Positions 42,253 through 53,374 of a stretch of DNA of 64,000 nt are shown here, in pieces. Position numbers and translations under genes: made by a program. Source of the DNA: Oikopleura dioica (lineage: Eukaryota > Chordata > Appendicularia > Copelata > Oikopleuridae); contig OU015567.1 of the NCBI GenBank assembly GCA_907165135.1, forward strand, positions 687,001 to 751,000, read 5' to 3'. The stretch's first letter is position 1; every line of letters starts with the position of its first letter. The notes under the pieces are model-generated. The model was not told where the DNA came from, ran no database searches, and worked only from the letters and a program-made list of their open reading frames with translations.

Positions 42253-42342
42253 TCAAAATGAAATCGCGGTATTAAGAAATTCACCATTATCAAGTGCCAG
42301 TTGCGTAAGTTTCTAAAAAAGAAAAGATGATTTTTAGCGAAC

Positions 42343-42932
42343 AACCTGAGTTAGGCAACGACGGCAACAACGGCAACAAAGGCAACAACGGCAACAGGGC
42401 CAAATAAAAATAATTCATATTTTCGCATAGCCTGAGTTAGGCAAGAACGGCAACATTCTAGAAGCAAACTTGTCTTTAAAACCCCTTGAGTTTCCTAAAA
42501 TCAGGCGCGAAGCGCATACTCACTCTTTGACTTTTGATTTTGTTTGCTAAAACGGTGAATTTATAATTAGTTCAAGTTGGCTAATTACAATTCGCAAACT
42601 GGTCAATCTATGAAGTTTAACAACGAACAAAGAGCCGTGGAAAAAAAATTTGATTATTTAACAAAAAGTACTTTTCTTTTATAATATTGTAGTTACACAG
42701 ATATTGAGCCTTATAATGAGTTCCATACTTCCATTTTCAATACTGCCATTTTAAATCTGACAAGCATTTGCAAAAAAATAACATCTAAAGCTGCGCTCTA
42801 GAGAAAAAATGCAAAAAAAAGAACAAGAAAAACATCGCGCAAAATTCATCAGAACCTGAGAATGGCAACATGTTGCCGTTGTTGCCTTTGTTGCCTTTGT
42901 TGCCATTGTTGCCGTTGTTGCCATTCTCAGGT
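42343..42932. mobile_element. Fold-back element with 9-bp GGCAACAAC arrays
   Basis: The left end AACCTGAGTTAGGCAAC is followed by GGCAACGAC/GGCAACAAC/GGCAACAAA units. The right end carries inverse GTTGCCGTT, GTTGCCTTT and GTTGCCATT units and finishes with CTCAGGT. CGAAC lies just outside both ends (42338-42342, 42933-42937), possibly a 5-bp duplication. A second internal CCTGAGTTAGGCAA occurs near 42430. Confidence 0.65.
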
Positions 42933-43621
42933 CGAACCATTTTTAGGCATGTTTTTTTTCACCAACTTCTTTTATAAGACTCAATTTACCTCTATCTCTT
43001 CTGAGCTTCCCGCATTTTGCTGGTCAATCGGGACTGCATTTAGTTTTGCAAAAGATAAAATTTTGAGAATTTTCATTTTAAAAGGATCAATAAGAAATTT
43101 TTCGACATACAAATGAATTTTAAAGCACAACCGATGGGGAGCAAGAGCCACAGTTTATGCATGATTTTACGTCATATTCGGTTTTTTATCGCCTTATTTA
43201 GGCGATTTTTGATGAAACTTCGGATTAACGTGGCCTTAAATTCACGCATTGCGGTCTACTCAGTCGTGTTCAGGAGGATGACCTTGCTGTCTGGAATCAT
43301 ATGAACAGTACCGTTAAAGACTGAATTTGATCAGGAACGGTTGAAGTACCGTAATTCCGAGTGTGAACGGTGGTGGCGCTATGAGTGCTCTTATTTTCGT
43401 GAAATCGTCGAATGAAGCATGAAAGGTCAGCCGACCAAGGACTCTCTATTCGCTGTTTTTACTCTTTCTAGCTCGGACAAAACTTGCCCTTCTCCTTTCC
43501 GTCAACCTTTTGCCAACGTGCGTCTAACTCAAAATCGCAAACTCGCCACTACATAGTTCTTCTTTTTCATTTTCAGGCAGAGAGTTTAGTTTGAGAGAGA
43601 AAAAAGGAAAGAGAAAGGAAA

Positions 43622-44045
43622 ATGAAGATGATACGAAGATTGCTGCTTTTTCAGGAAAAAATTACAAAATTTCATTAAAAATTATAAAAAGCGGAAATTT
43701 TTCAAAAATTTTTCGAAAAATTTTTGGAAAAAAATTTTAATAAATTTCAAAAATTATCGAATTTTTCAAAAGACAGTCGTTCTTGCTCAATTCAACGAGC
43801 TCGATCTGTACAATCGACCGCGAAAGCCCCGGCCCAATGCGCCGAGAATTTACGATGCAAGTGATGCACCTCTTGAAGACTTCTCCATGCTTGATGATGC
43901 CCAAGTGATTCAATACGAAGACGAAGGGGAAGAAGAAACGATGGACGCTCCAGCGTTGATGAGTGGTATCAGACCGCCCGTAAATATCATGGTCAGAGGT
44001 GCCAGGCAGCGAAAGCTTGGGTTTTGCAATTTTTTATTTGAATAA
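43622..44045 (+). CDS. Small acidic protein, unrecognised
   Basis: MKMIRRLLLFQ (43622-43654) can be joined, by a GA-AG intron of about 118 nt, to an exon with VLAQFNELDLYNRPRKPRP, NAPRIYDASDAPLEDFSML, DEGEEETMDAPALMSG and RGARQRKLGF before a stop. The short N-terminus could be a weak signal peptide. Composition looks like real coding sequence; the function is unknown and the intron is inferred only from frame. Confidence 0.4.
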
Positions 44046-44225
44046 CTGCATATAAAGTTATTTAACTATGACTCATACTGTGTGACTTTCATCATACTAT
44101 TCTTTATTTACAAAACTCTTGACTATTTTGTTAATCCAATCGCGCAAATGAGAAAAAAAAATATAAAAATTTTTAAGAAAATAATTTTTCTGATTTTAAC
44201 GCGACTTGAAAATTCTCGAAATTAA

Positions 44226-45530
44226 AAATCCCGAATAGAAAAGAAAGCAAGCGGCAAAAACAACTGCTGCTCCAAGCACAACAACCCTTCAAATCAACGA
44301 AGAAAATAATGAGAAGATGCCAAAATTTGCTAGGTTTTTGCTTCAATTTTCCCTTTTTCAAATGTTTTTTTAAAGAACCGCGGCAGAAGACGAAGTTGAA
44401 AACATTCAGTTTCGGATGGAAGCGATTGTTCAGGAGGCGAAAAAGTGGGTGTTCAATAATATTGGGCGAAATTCGCAAAGAGATCAGCTGAAGGCGAAAC
44501 GACTTGTGCAGAGGCTGGATGCTCTTCCGGATCGATATGCTAAAGGAATGTTTGTCAGAGACAATAAAGAGAGGATAAAATTGACAAATTTATAAAAAAA
44601 AAGCGAGGTCAGTTTTGATCCCCTTTCAAAAAAATAGAAATAAATGACAATTCGTTGGCCATGAATCATGTGATAAACCAGAAAAAAAGTTTTCGAGCGC
44701 TGCCGAAGTCCAGAAGACGCAGCTCTGATTGCCGAGCGCAAGAAGCAGCGCGAACTGGAAGGCGGCGAAAAAGGTGAGAGAATGGACAAGGACGAGAAAG
44801 AGCTCATCAAGGAAGAAAGAAAAGCAGCAAATGCGATCAAAAAGGAAGCACGGCTCAAGAAAAAGGCCGAACGACTCGAAAAACAAAGCTCAAATGGGGC
44901 TGAGAATGAACTGACAACTGTAAGAAAAGTCGGTTGTTTGCAATCTACATTATGATGATTCTAGAGACGAACGGATGACTTGGAATTCCTGGCGCTAGAA
45001 CGAGAATATGAAGATTACACCTGGGTCCGAAAACGACGAGAAGCGGAACCTCCGAAAAAGGGAGGAAAATTTCGACCTGGAAGAGTATCTCGGCGGCCAG
45101 AAAAATACTTTCACTTTTTGCAGAATCAAATCAAAGACAGAAAGTAAGGAAGAAAGCTGTTAATTCTTCTATTGTTTTTCTAGGCTCCAGCGAAACGAGT
45201 TGAAGTGCGATAACGAGCTGTACCCCGACTGTAAGAAAAAAGGCAAAGCAGGCGCTGATGCTCGTCGAAAATTCAGACCAAATGCACAGGAAGCTATGTG
45301 GACCAAAATTGTCAGGGCGATGCGACTCGCTCCACTTGAGGTAGCAAAATCTTTGTTTTCAGTTTTTGATGTTTCGCTTTCAGATCGCGGAAAATTGCCA
45401 CATATGGGAACGACTAGAAAAGAAAACGTCGAAATTAAAAGAAAAGGCATGGAAGTGGTTCTTGGAGACTGAATCTGGCCAAGTGAAGGGTCGTGAATTG
45501 AGAATACTCATTCGCGAGGAGAGAAATTGA
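44226..45530 (+). CDS. Lys/Glu-rich helical protein, unrecognised; possibly two genes
   Basis: Exons with TTLQINEENNEKMPKFA and TAAEDEVENIQFRMEAIV, QEAKKWVFNNIGRNSQRDQ, LVQRLDALPDRYAKGMF come first. After an unclear join (an in-frame stop at 44593 unless an intron spans about 44545-44685), exons continue with SPEDAALIAERKKQRELEG, KKEARLKKKAERLEKQSS, DDLEFLALEREYEDYTWV, GKFRPGRVSRRPEKYFHF and a C-terminus ending ELRILIREERN. Introns at 44920, 45148 and 45340 are good GT-AG. Strongly charged and probably coiled coil; nuclear/RNA-associated would fit but is unproven. The 5' end is not located. Confidence 0.5.
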
Positions 45531-47677
45531 TGGAGATCGTGAAATCGCGAGCTCTAGCAACTCACTGGCGCCATTAATTTTACAGGTTTTTGTTCTGATA
45601 TTGAGCTCAATAGCAGAAAATCAACTTTGAAAAAGCCTTTTGAAACCAATGGGCTATTCAATTAACCATCAAGAGAGGTTTTTCTCTAAGCCAATAAGAA
45701 ATCCCAATTTTTTCCCAATCACAGGCGAGCAAAACCCCATGGCCCATAACGCCCCCACCTTTGAGCCTATAAAAAACGACCACTTTTATCTTCTACCAAT
45801 TTGAGTCGAGCAAAGCCCCCTTGCCCTCCCCCCTCGATTTTTACCCACCCCTCGCCGCTAATTCTTATGAAAACTCAGTCTGGGTAAGGTTTCCGACCCA
45901 ACAAAAGAACGAGTGAACGCTAGAATGATCAAAACGACGAAAGAAAGATTCCACTACACTGAATAAACCCGAGATCTGATGCCTTGCCAATCTCAAAAAA
46001 AAAACATAAAAAACTGTATATTCATTTGTTTACTCGTGTTTTAGTCCCATAAACTTTACAAAAAGGTGATGATCAAGTCTCCGGAGAAAATCGTGAACTC
46101 AAAAACCGGCAACTTTAAAAAGAAGAAGAAAAAATCGAAAAAGCAAATTTTAAAAGAACAACAACAAAGAGGATGAGAAATTGGCAAAAGAAAATCTCGC
46201 GCGATGAAGCTTTTGCGACTTCAATCCTCTTTTTTTCTGTAAATATTGAATTTTTAAAAGACTGAAAACTAAAAAAATAGACGCCATTTTCATCGAAGCT
46301 GGGGAGCAGAGAATGGACGATCTATTTTTTATTCCGAGAAAAATGAAGCTGTCCAAAATTTTATGGTGAATAAAATTGATCCAGTTTTACGCCAACTCAA
46401 TTGTTTAATTTTAAATTGGTGTAATTCTTTTGAAGGATGACGGTTCAATTCAAGCGTAATTGAAAATGTGTCAAGATTGAATTAAATTTGCGAATACCGA
46501 GATAATTTGGAAGGCTTTTGGAAGGTTCCCTATTCGACTTTTTATGCACGATTAAGAGATTCTGCTCCATTCTTGAAGATTAGAGCTACGCACCTGAATT
46601 ATTAACGGTATGCAAGATGGAATAGACAGTCGTTTATTTAGTCGATTTCAGCAAAATTATCATCGGCCATGAATCATTTATTTATCCATAATGTATAGAC
46701 TTAGAGATTTTCATGCGTAATTTTACAGTTTCAAAGGAGGATGTGCTTTAACAAGGTCTATTATCATCTCTCGAATTTCGGCTCTTGAAACAAATTGTGG
46801 CGCAAAAACATGAGAAGCGCCAATTCCGAGAACTAATTAAAATATTTCCAATGTTTCGAGAAAAAACCTCAATTCTGAATAATGAAGCCTTTGGCTACAA
46901 AAGTCCTGAATTAGGAAGTTGAATAATAAATTCAGAAAATGTACTGTATCTACTGGTATACTGGATTGGTGTTCGAGACCTTTCCTAGAGGCTCATTGTC
47001 CATTCTGTATCGCTTTTCGTCGGTTCAATCGTAAAATACACAGAACAGCAGTTGACACTAATCGAGTCAAAATGCCGCTGAATTTAAAAAATTAATCGGG
47101 TTGAACCGTTCCTTTGAATTGCTGCGGCTGATCCGCTGAATCGTCCGCTCATGTCTTACTGTACTTGGTTCTCCGATAATTAATTGAATTTATCAATGGG
47201 TAATCGAAACGACAGGTCTGCAGGAAAATGACCTTTGCTTATCAGTGCTGAGCTGGGAGACCGTTTCTGATCTTTTCGAGAGACGCCATTTTGCGAAACC
47301 GAACCGTGGTGGCGGTGGCACGTAGTCAAATTGCGGTAAAGGCAATTCTTTATGAACTCGTTTTGATCCTAGAAAGCTTAATAATTTGTTTCTCTATATT
47401 CTTGGCTAAACTAACCGCCAATTCCCATAAGAGCTCTTTTGATAGTTTTCTATCTCTCTCTTTTTTAGAGCAAAAAAAGAGCATATTTGCAGAAAGTCAT
47501 TCAATCGGTAAAAAATGAATAGAGAAATTTTTTTCTTCGTTAAATAAAAAAAAAACTCTTTCATCATTGAAACAAGGTTTGTTATTTTTTGATGATTATT
47601 GGTCAGAAAAAATAATTAACAGCAAATTTGCTTCAGGAGATTTTTCTGATCTTGTCGGACAAATTAAACATCTTGGA

Positions 47678-47918
47678 TTAAGGATCCCCCTCAACAATTT
47701 TCGAGAAACTGAAAATCGGGTGTTCGATATTTTGACCCAGGAAATGGATTCTTAGGGGGTCTATTTCGACTCTTTCAACCCGAAAATCGCTTTTGAAAAT
47801 TGCAATTCTGCCCGGAAATAAAGGAAAAATCGAAATTTTCGCGATAAAACCCATATTTTTTCTGAAATAATCATACAGGAAAAGGAAACCCGAATCATTC
47901 TAAGGACCTGCCAATCGA
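47678..47918. mobile_element. TTAA-type MITE, decayed copy
   Basis: Starts TTAAGGATCCCCCTCAACAA and shares GAAATGGATTCT and GGGGGTCTATTTCGACTCT with the intact copies. The right end is poorly kept and abuts the next copy. Confidence 0.6.
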
Positions 47919-48257
47919 TTAAGGACCCCCCCCCCCTCCGTCAACAATTTTCCTCGAAAAATCGAAAATCGAAAAAAGCCATATTTTGGCTTCTCAGCGT
48001 GCCTAGAAGTTCAATTTATCTTAAAAACTTGTTCGGAGCACTTTTTGAACAATAAATCTGAAATTTTGGCATAATTGGCACTTTTTCGTCATTTTTCGTC
48101 AAAAAGTCCGATTTTCAAACGCGATTTTGAGGGTGTTAAAGTCGAGATAGACCCCCAAAAAATGAAGCCTCAAAATCGTTTTTTGGCCCGTAGAATCCAT
48201 TTTCGGGGTCAAAATTCTGAAATAGATTTTTCGAAAATTATTGACGGGGGTCCTTAA
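47919..48257. mobile_element. TTAA-flanked MITE, copy 2 (inverse to copy 1)
   Basis: TTAAGGACCCCCC at the left, TTATTGACGGGGGTCCTTAA at the right. The interior matches the element at 27410-27752 read on the other strand (GACCCCCAAAAAATGAAGCC, GAGGGTGTTA). Confidence 0.85.
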
Positions 48258-49043
48258 AATCATTATCAGAAATATGGGTGGTCCTTAACTTCGCAAAATA
48301 GAAGAGTAAAGCATCATTATTCCAGTTCAAAATTTAGGTCAAGGAAGAAGAGACGATAGAATGACATATTTTCATTAAGAGTACCTTCTGCATATCTGTT
48401 TCTTTCGTAGATTACAGTAAATCTGACCAAAGCCCATTATGACGCCCCTTGTGTGCTGGGTCACGCTTTTTGGGCGAGCTATCATTTTAAAAATTGAAAA
48501 AAGCAGCTTTCAAAGAAGATTCTTCCATTTGTTGATTTACCTTGTCATTTTTTAGAAGAAAGATATTCATTAGATTACTTGCTAATTCGTGTGCTAAGGT
48601 GATCAAGAAGCCGCCCTTCTGAATATTGAGAGAGCTGACGAGCGCCAGTCCATCTTCCCGTTTACTGGAAGTTGATTATGAACGATTATTTTCCGTCTTC
48701 TCTCAGGAAATTTTCAGTTTTTTTTTGTTTTTCAAAGAGAATAATTTATCGAGAGAAAATGCTCAGTTCGATTATTGCCTTTGTCTACAGGAGTGGTACG
48801 AGATTTTTGTTGAAAAATTTGGACTAGAAAAAATTAGTTTTTTTTTTTAATTTTTAATTTGGGTTATTCAGATTGGAGTTGAGTAAAGGTAAGGACTTAG
48901 GATTTTCAAGTAAAAATTAGGTTAGTGGTTAGATTTTTCAATCGAATTTGTGAACTTGTTTTTGTAGTAAAACCATTTTATCCGAAGAAAAAGATAATGC
49001 TTGAAATTTTTTTCGTTGAAAAATAAATAACCCTAACCTTAGC

Positions 49044-49272
49044 CAGGGTTTGAAAAGTCACAAATTTTGACTGAGCATAGGCACGGTTGAGCATTGGCGT
49101 GCTCAGATTTCGCTGAGCCTGAGCATGTTTGAGCATCCGTCGGCTCAAATTTCGCTGAGCACTCGAATGCTCAGATTTTATTGAGCTTGAGTACGACTTA
49201 GCTCGACAAGCTGAAATTACCGTTGAGTTTGAGCACACTGAGCATGCTCATGCTCAGACTTTTCAAACCCTG
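49044..49272. mobile_element. hAT-like MITE with perfect 8-bp target duplication
   Basis: Ends CAGGGTTTGAAAAGTC and exact inverse GACTTTTCAAACCCTG, flanked on both sides by ACCTTAGC (49036-49043, 49273-49280). CAGGG ends plus an 8-bp duplication are the hAT superfamily signature. The interior is built of GAGCATG/GCTCAG-type boxes. Confidence 0.85.
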
Positions 49273-49492
49273 ACCTTAGCACTCCTTCATTTCGATTAAA
49301 ATAATAGAAATTATCCTGAAATAATTCTGATTTCAAATAATTCTGAACTCTTAAATCTAATCCGCTACTCTTACTAATATAGTGCGAAGTAGAAACACTC
49401 AAATCTATACCCTCCCCAAATATGCTAATCTCGAGCCACGAGCAAGTTTAAGTATCAATATTAAATCGAGCAAGATGTTTTATTTCATTTTC

Positions 49493-51279
49493 AGCCTTCT
49501 TTTTCGGCAGTTTCGCAAATCTGATTGTTTTCTTTGCACTTGTTTCCATGAAGAACAAATCTCCCAGGCAGGAGTCAATGATTTTAAAAGCAAAATTAAC
49601 TGAAACGATCAAAAATTGATGCATTCCTTTTCAAACGATCGACTCCATTGAAGCGAGGTCTATATTCTTCATCTGGTACGTCGAGTTCAAATATTTGATT
49701 CATACATTGCATGACAATTAAGACACTAACGGACATCTTATATGTCTGTTCACTGCCGCTTTTCGCCATTAGCGCCTATCTCGAATTTACTTGGATCTTT
49801 GGCGCGTTTCTTTGCCGCCTCAATGCGTTTTTATTCTACGTGGGCATGTTTGACAGGAGTTTAAAAAGACGCGTTTATTTGCAAGTTTCAAAATTAATCG
49901 AAGAAAAGTCAAGTGAACTCAATGAAAGCCATGTCATTTTTTATCTCAAGTTTATCACTGGAAAGATGTTCAACTCTTCGAAATTCATTCGTTAGAAAAT
50001 CAAAAACGAGCCTAGTCCATCAGACTGGAAAAAAGTCGCACAAAATTATCATCTTCTTTTTATGGCTTTTGGCGATCATAGGCTAGGGTGGGCATAATTT
50101 TGTCCGTCGGAGTACCTTGGCCAATCAAAATCAAGTATTTTTTCTATCAGCGAATCAAAATCGAGCATTTCTACTGTCAGCCAATCAAAATCGAGGATTT
50201 CTTCTTTAAACAAATCAAAATCGAGGATCTCTTCTGTAAGCCAATAAAATCGACAATTTTTTCTTTCGACCAATCAGACGCCAGAAAGCTACCTTGAAAG
50301 GGTGTCCTTTGTCTTGAAAACCCCCGATCCTCCGAACATTTGCCCACCCAAGATCTTAGGAGCCCTGCCGATATATTGGTATACAGGTTCTCCAAAGTTA
50401 CTCCATTCATGTCAAAAGATCATTCAGACACTATTTCTACGTCGCGTGAAAAATGCATCGACGGCACTTGCAGAAATGTGACCATCACGAGAGTAAGAAT
50501 ACATTTTCAATTTCTCCAGAATTTACCCCTCGATAAGTGCATACCAAATTTCGACGAGAACCTGACCGCGTTGACAACCTTTTCGGCCATCAGAATTATT
50601 GGTGGTTTTCTCATTCCGTTTGTTGTGTTAATTGTCGCCAATTCATTATTGATAACCATCGGTAAATGGACGAAACTGACCAAGCTATTGAGAATTTTAT
50701 TTATCTAGTGCTCCAGCTCAAGTCAGAGGTATCGGCCCAATCTGTTGTCGCCAAACGAAAAGGTGAGATCTTATTCTCTTAAAATCGGCAAATACAGTAA
50801 TAACATTAATTCAAATCTAAGCAATATTGGTCTGCCTTTTGATAGTTGCTGTTTTCTTCGTCACGTGGTGCCCAAACCAAGGATCGGTTACCAGGCCTTC
50901 TTCAATCAACCTTTGATTGAGTCCCTTGTAAGAAACGTCTTGTTAACTGGATTCAGTAACATACACGCTAATAACAATTCCTGTGATCTACAACTTCATC
51001 GTTCCAGAAGAAAACATGATCGGCCTGCCTTCCATCATCCCCTTCATGCACATCATATCGACCTGCTTCCTAATCTTCGGCTCCTGCATTAACCCCTTTC
51101 TCTACGCCCTCTACGGCCGGAAGATCAAACGCGCAGTGATAGTCGTCTTGGCCAAAATCGGCTTCAGGTCGAGAATACAAAGAGACGTCAAAGTTCTTGT
51201 TCTTCAAAAAGAAGAAGCGATTTCCAAAGGAAACTCGAATTTTGCCCTGGTCAAAAGTCAATCATCAGCTTCTGTATAA
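49493..51279 (+). CDS. Rhodopsin-family GPCR, peptide-receptor type
   Basis: TM1 exon (from 49493) AFFFGSFANLIVFFALVSM; TM2-TM3 exon ILYVCSLPLFAISAYLEFTW, FGAFLCRLNAFLFYVGM; next exon NSMKAMSFFISSLSLERCSTL, with ERC where class A receptors have (D/E)RY; TM4 HKIIIFFLWLLAII; ECL2 with CIDGTC and CIPNF; TM5 RIIGGFLIPFVVLIVANSLL; TM6 VAVFFVTWCPNQ (FxxxWxP); TM7 STCFLIFGSCINPFLYALYG (NPxxY); then a basic tail. About seven short introns, mostly GT-AG; the TM4-ECL2 intron contains a CCAATCA minisatellite. The conserved TM3 Cys is present. The first exon (N-terminus) was not identified; an ATG near 49422 is a candidate. Ligand unknown. Confidence 0.75.
50110..50285. repeat. Minisatellite of about 35 bp units carrying CCAATCA
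   Basis: Five imperfect units of the type CCAATCAAAATCGAG followed by ATTTCTTCT and a short linker, inside the GPCR intron after TM4. Confidence 0.8.
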
Positions 51280-51366
51280 ATTTTGCACAGTGTATATTTT
51301 TTAAAATTTTGCAAGTTTAGTAATGAACTTTTGAACAAAGAATTTCAAATTGGTCGTTTTTTATTT

Positions 51367-52909
51367 TCATTTCTTCAGAGAAGACAGTCGTTCGTGGAAG
51401 AGTTTTTCGATGAGAGAGTAGATTTCCATTTCGTATTTCTTAAAATATTGTCTGAATATTCCGAAAACCGTTAAAAAGAATAGAATTTCCCGGTTTTTAG
51501 TCAAAGAAAATCAAATTCTCGAACAAATAGTCTGAATTTTCCGAACTAAACCAATTAATGAAAGTGGACCAATAAAATTGCTCTATTTGGCCTACCGGCC
51601 AATCAAAACCCTTATCCATAAAATCACTTCGATAAATTGGTTTCACCCAATTTCTTCTTCAACTTACAAGAATTCCATGTTCCAAAGCTTCTCTCGTCTC
51701 ATTTGAGTAAACCGCCTTGATCTTCGACTTAGATTTGCTTCTCTTCTTCTCAATCGCCGGATTTTTCATCATCTCCCTCGCTCCATCAAAATACCCAGGA
51801 AGAATATTTTCCAGGATTTCGAGCGTTTCGTCAAATTTTTCCAAAAGGCCGACGAAGAAAAATTCACGGAGAATGTTTTTCTTTGCGATTTCCGCCGAAA
51901 TTGCCACCTTGCTCCATTTCGTCTTGCCATGAGAAGAGTGCTTGTTGCATTCGTCGGACGTTCCGCAGAAGTATTTCACCATCACTTGGAGAGCGTCTGT
52001 GCATTCAGGAACGGATTGTTTGACGCAATCGTCGAGGGACCGGTCGAGATCTTCTGCCGAACCGTGGAAGTTTGTCCTACTGCCGGATTTTCCCATGCTC
52101 CAACTTAAAAAGGGCTCAAAATTGGGGATGGAAAAGCGCGGCTAGTTTGGTAAGGGATACCCTTATTTTTATCTTTTTTGAAGTTATTCTGTAATATTTA
52201 TTGACAATTTGAGACTATCCATTATTATTTAAAGCGGGTAATTAATGAGCCCTTCCCCGAATCGCTGGAAATAATATCTTGACGCGAAGCGAGTGACTGG
52301 ATTTCTCGCTACGTTTATAAACGTCGGCATAGGCAGATCGAACTCCGTAAAATTAAACCAATGATGATGCTTCAGCAAAATATATTTTCTTCCTTTATTC
52401 TTCTCCAGCGTCTTTCGCATGTAATTTGCGAAATCGCGCCGACCATTCGGCCCATCGTCGCGGTAAGGCTCGTAGCAGTCGTCTTTGTGGATGCAGAATC
52501 GTTGGTGGTCCAGTTTGAAGTTGTTTCGTTTTTGTAGATGGCTCATCAGCCATTTCATCGTTGTTGAACCCGACTTTGGCAGTTTGTTGTGGAAGACGAA
52601 CATTCCATTTGGCGGCCTATAAAGGAAATTAGTTGGATTCGTTCTGGATTCTTTCATTATTATCAGACAATACCTCGATAAGCCTGGAAATCGAAAGCTT
52701 AGTTCTTCATCGTCCTTTTTCTCTCCATCAAAATTAATCTCGAAATTCTCCGCCAGCACATCATCCCCCGAAAATTCTTCCGAAAACTCCAGCTCATCAT
52801 TTCTCTCCTCATTTTCGCCCCTAACATCGCCTTCTCGCTTGAAAAGATAAAATTGCAAGAATAAAAGAAGAACAACGGAAGCTAGAATTCTTTGCGGAAG
52901 AGGCCTCAT
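51367..52909 (-). CDS. Heparan sulfate/uronyl 2-O-sulfotransferase-like type II enzyme
   Basis: Golgi enzyme adding sulfate to the 2-O of uronic acid (family role). The start at 52909, MRPLPQRILASVVLLLFLQF, is a signal anchor, followed by an acidic stem. PAPS-binding loop FHNKLPKSGSTTMKW; RFCIHKDDCYEPY; HHHWFNFTEFDLP with the expected His run; 3'-phosphate motif FINVARNPVTRFASRYY; FDECV-like LDDCVKQSVPECTD; YFCGTSDECNKHSS; FFFVGLLEKFDETLEILENI; ILPGYFDGA. The final short exon encodes YEMEIYSLIEKLFHERL (ends 51367), similar to the HS2ST C-terminus. Introns at about 52619-52674, 52250-52140 and 51666-51455. Together with the HS3ST-like gene this gives two sulfation enzymes in the window. Confidence 0.82.
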
Positions 52910-53374
52910 TGAGTGCTTTCATTAGTAATTCAAGTGAGAATGCCGCATGTTTTTATCGAAACATTTCAGTGCATTTTTTATGTGAAAGGGCCGGGGGCGG
53001 AACCTGCGGATTACGGCAAAGCAAGTGTCGCTAGAATTCCTCATCGCGGCTTTTCAGATGAAATTTGAAATATGAGAATTTTTTTTGTTGATTTCTCGAC
53101 AAAAAGAGCATATTTATTCATCTCATTTACAGTGAAGAAAAAGATAGAAAAGAAATGAAAAAGAGCTGATAAGTATGAATTTATCTTGAAAAAGCCCAGG
53201 AGCTTCAGGACCTGAGCTTTGTTCATCGATAAATGTAGAAATTTCTAGCAGGAAAAAGCGAGGGAAAAAAGAGAGAAGAAATCATCAAGCTTTTGATTTT
53301 TCTTCTGAGTCACATTGTTTGTACAAAGAGTTTTACTTGTATTTTCATTCGTTCGTGTTAGATGATTTGGAGAC

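Larger units (their letters stand above)
41779..43621. other. Mostly non-coding, with a possible small gene and a fold-back element
   Basis: Apart from the Thr/Pro-rich frame at 42043-42252 and the GGCAAC-array element at 42343-42932, I see no gene. 43560-43621 looks like the leader of the next gene (purine-rich before ATG). Confidence 0.5.
45531..49420. other. Gene-poor stretch with three mobile elements
   Basis: I found no convincing exon. Open frames lack domains and splice support. Contains two TTAA-type MITE copies (47678-47918 and 47919-48257) and a hAT-like MITE (49044-49272). Confidence 0.5.

Noticed and set aside
42345-42405. GGCAACAAC array considered as a CRISPR-like or coding repeat
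   Set aside because: Units are contiguous without spacers, and the inverse array 450 bp away shows it is one arm of a fold-back element.
47291-47755. Short frames in the repeat-rich 47-kb region
   Set aside because: Part lies in a decayed MITE; no signal peptide, domain or splice context.
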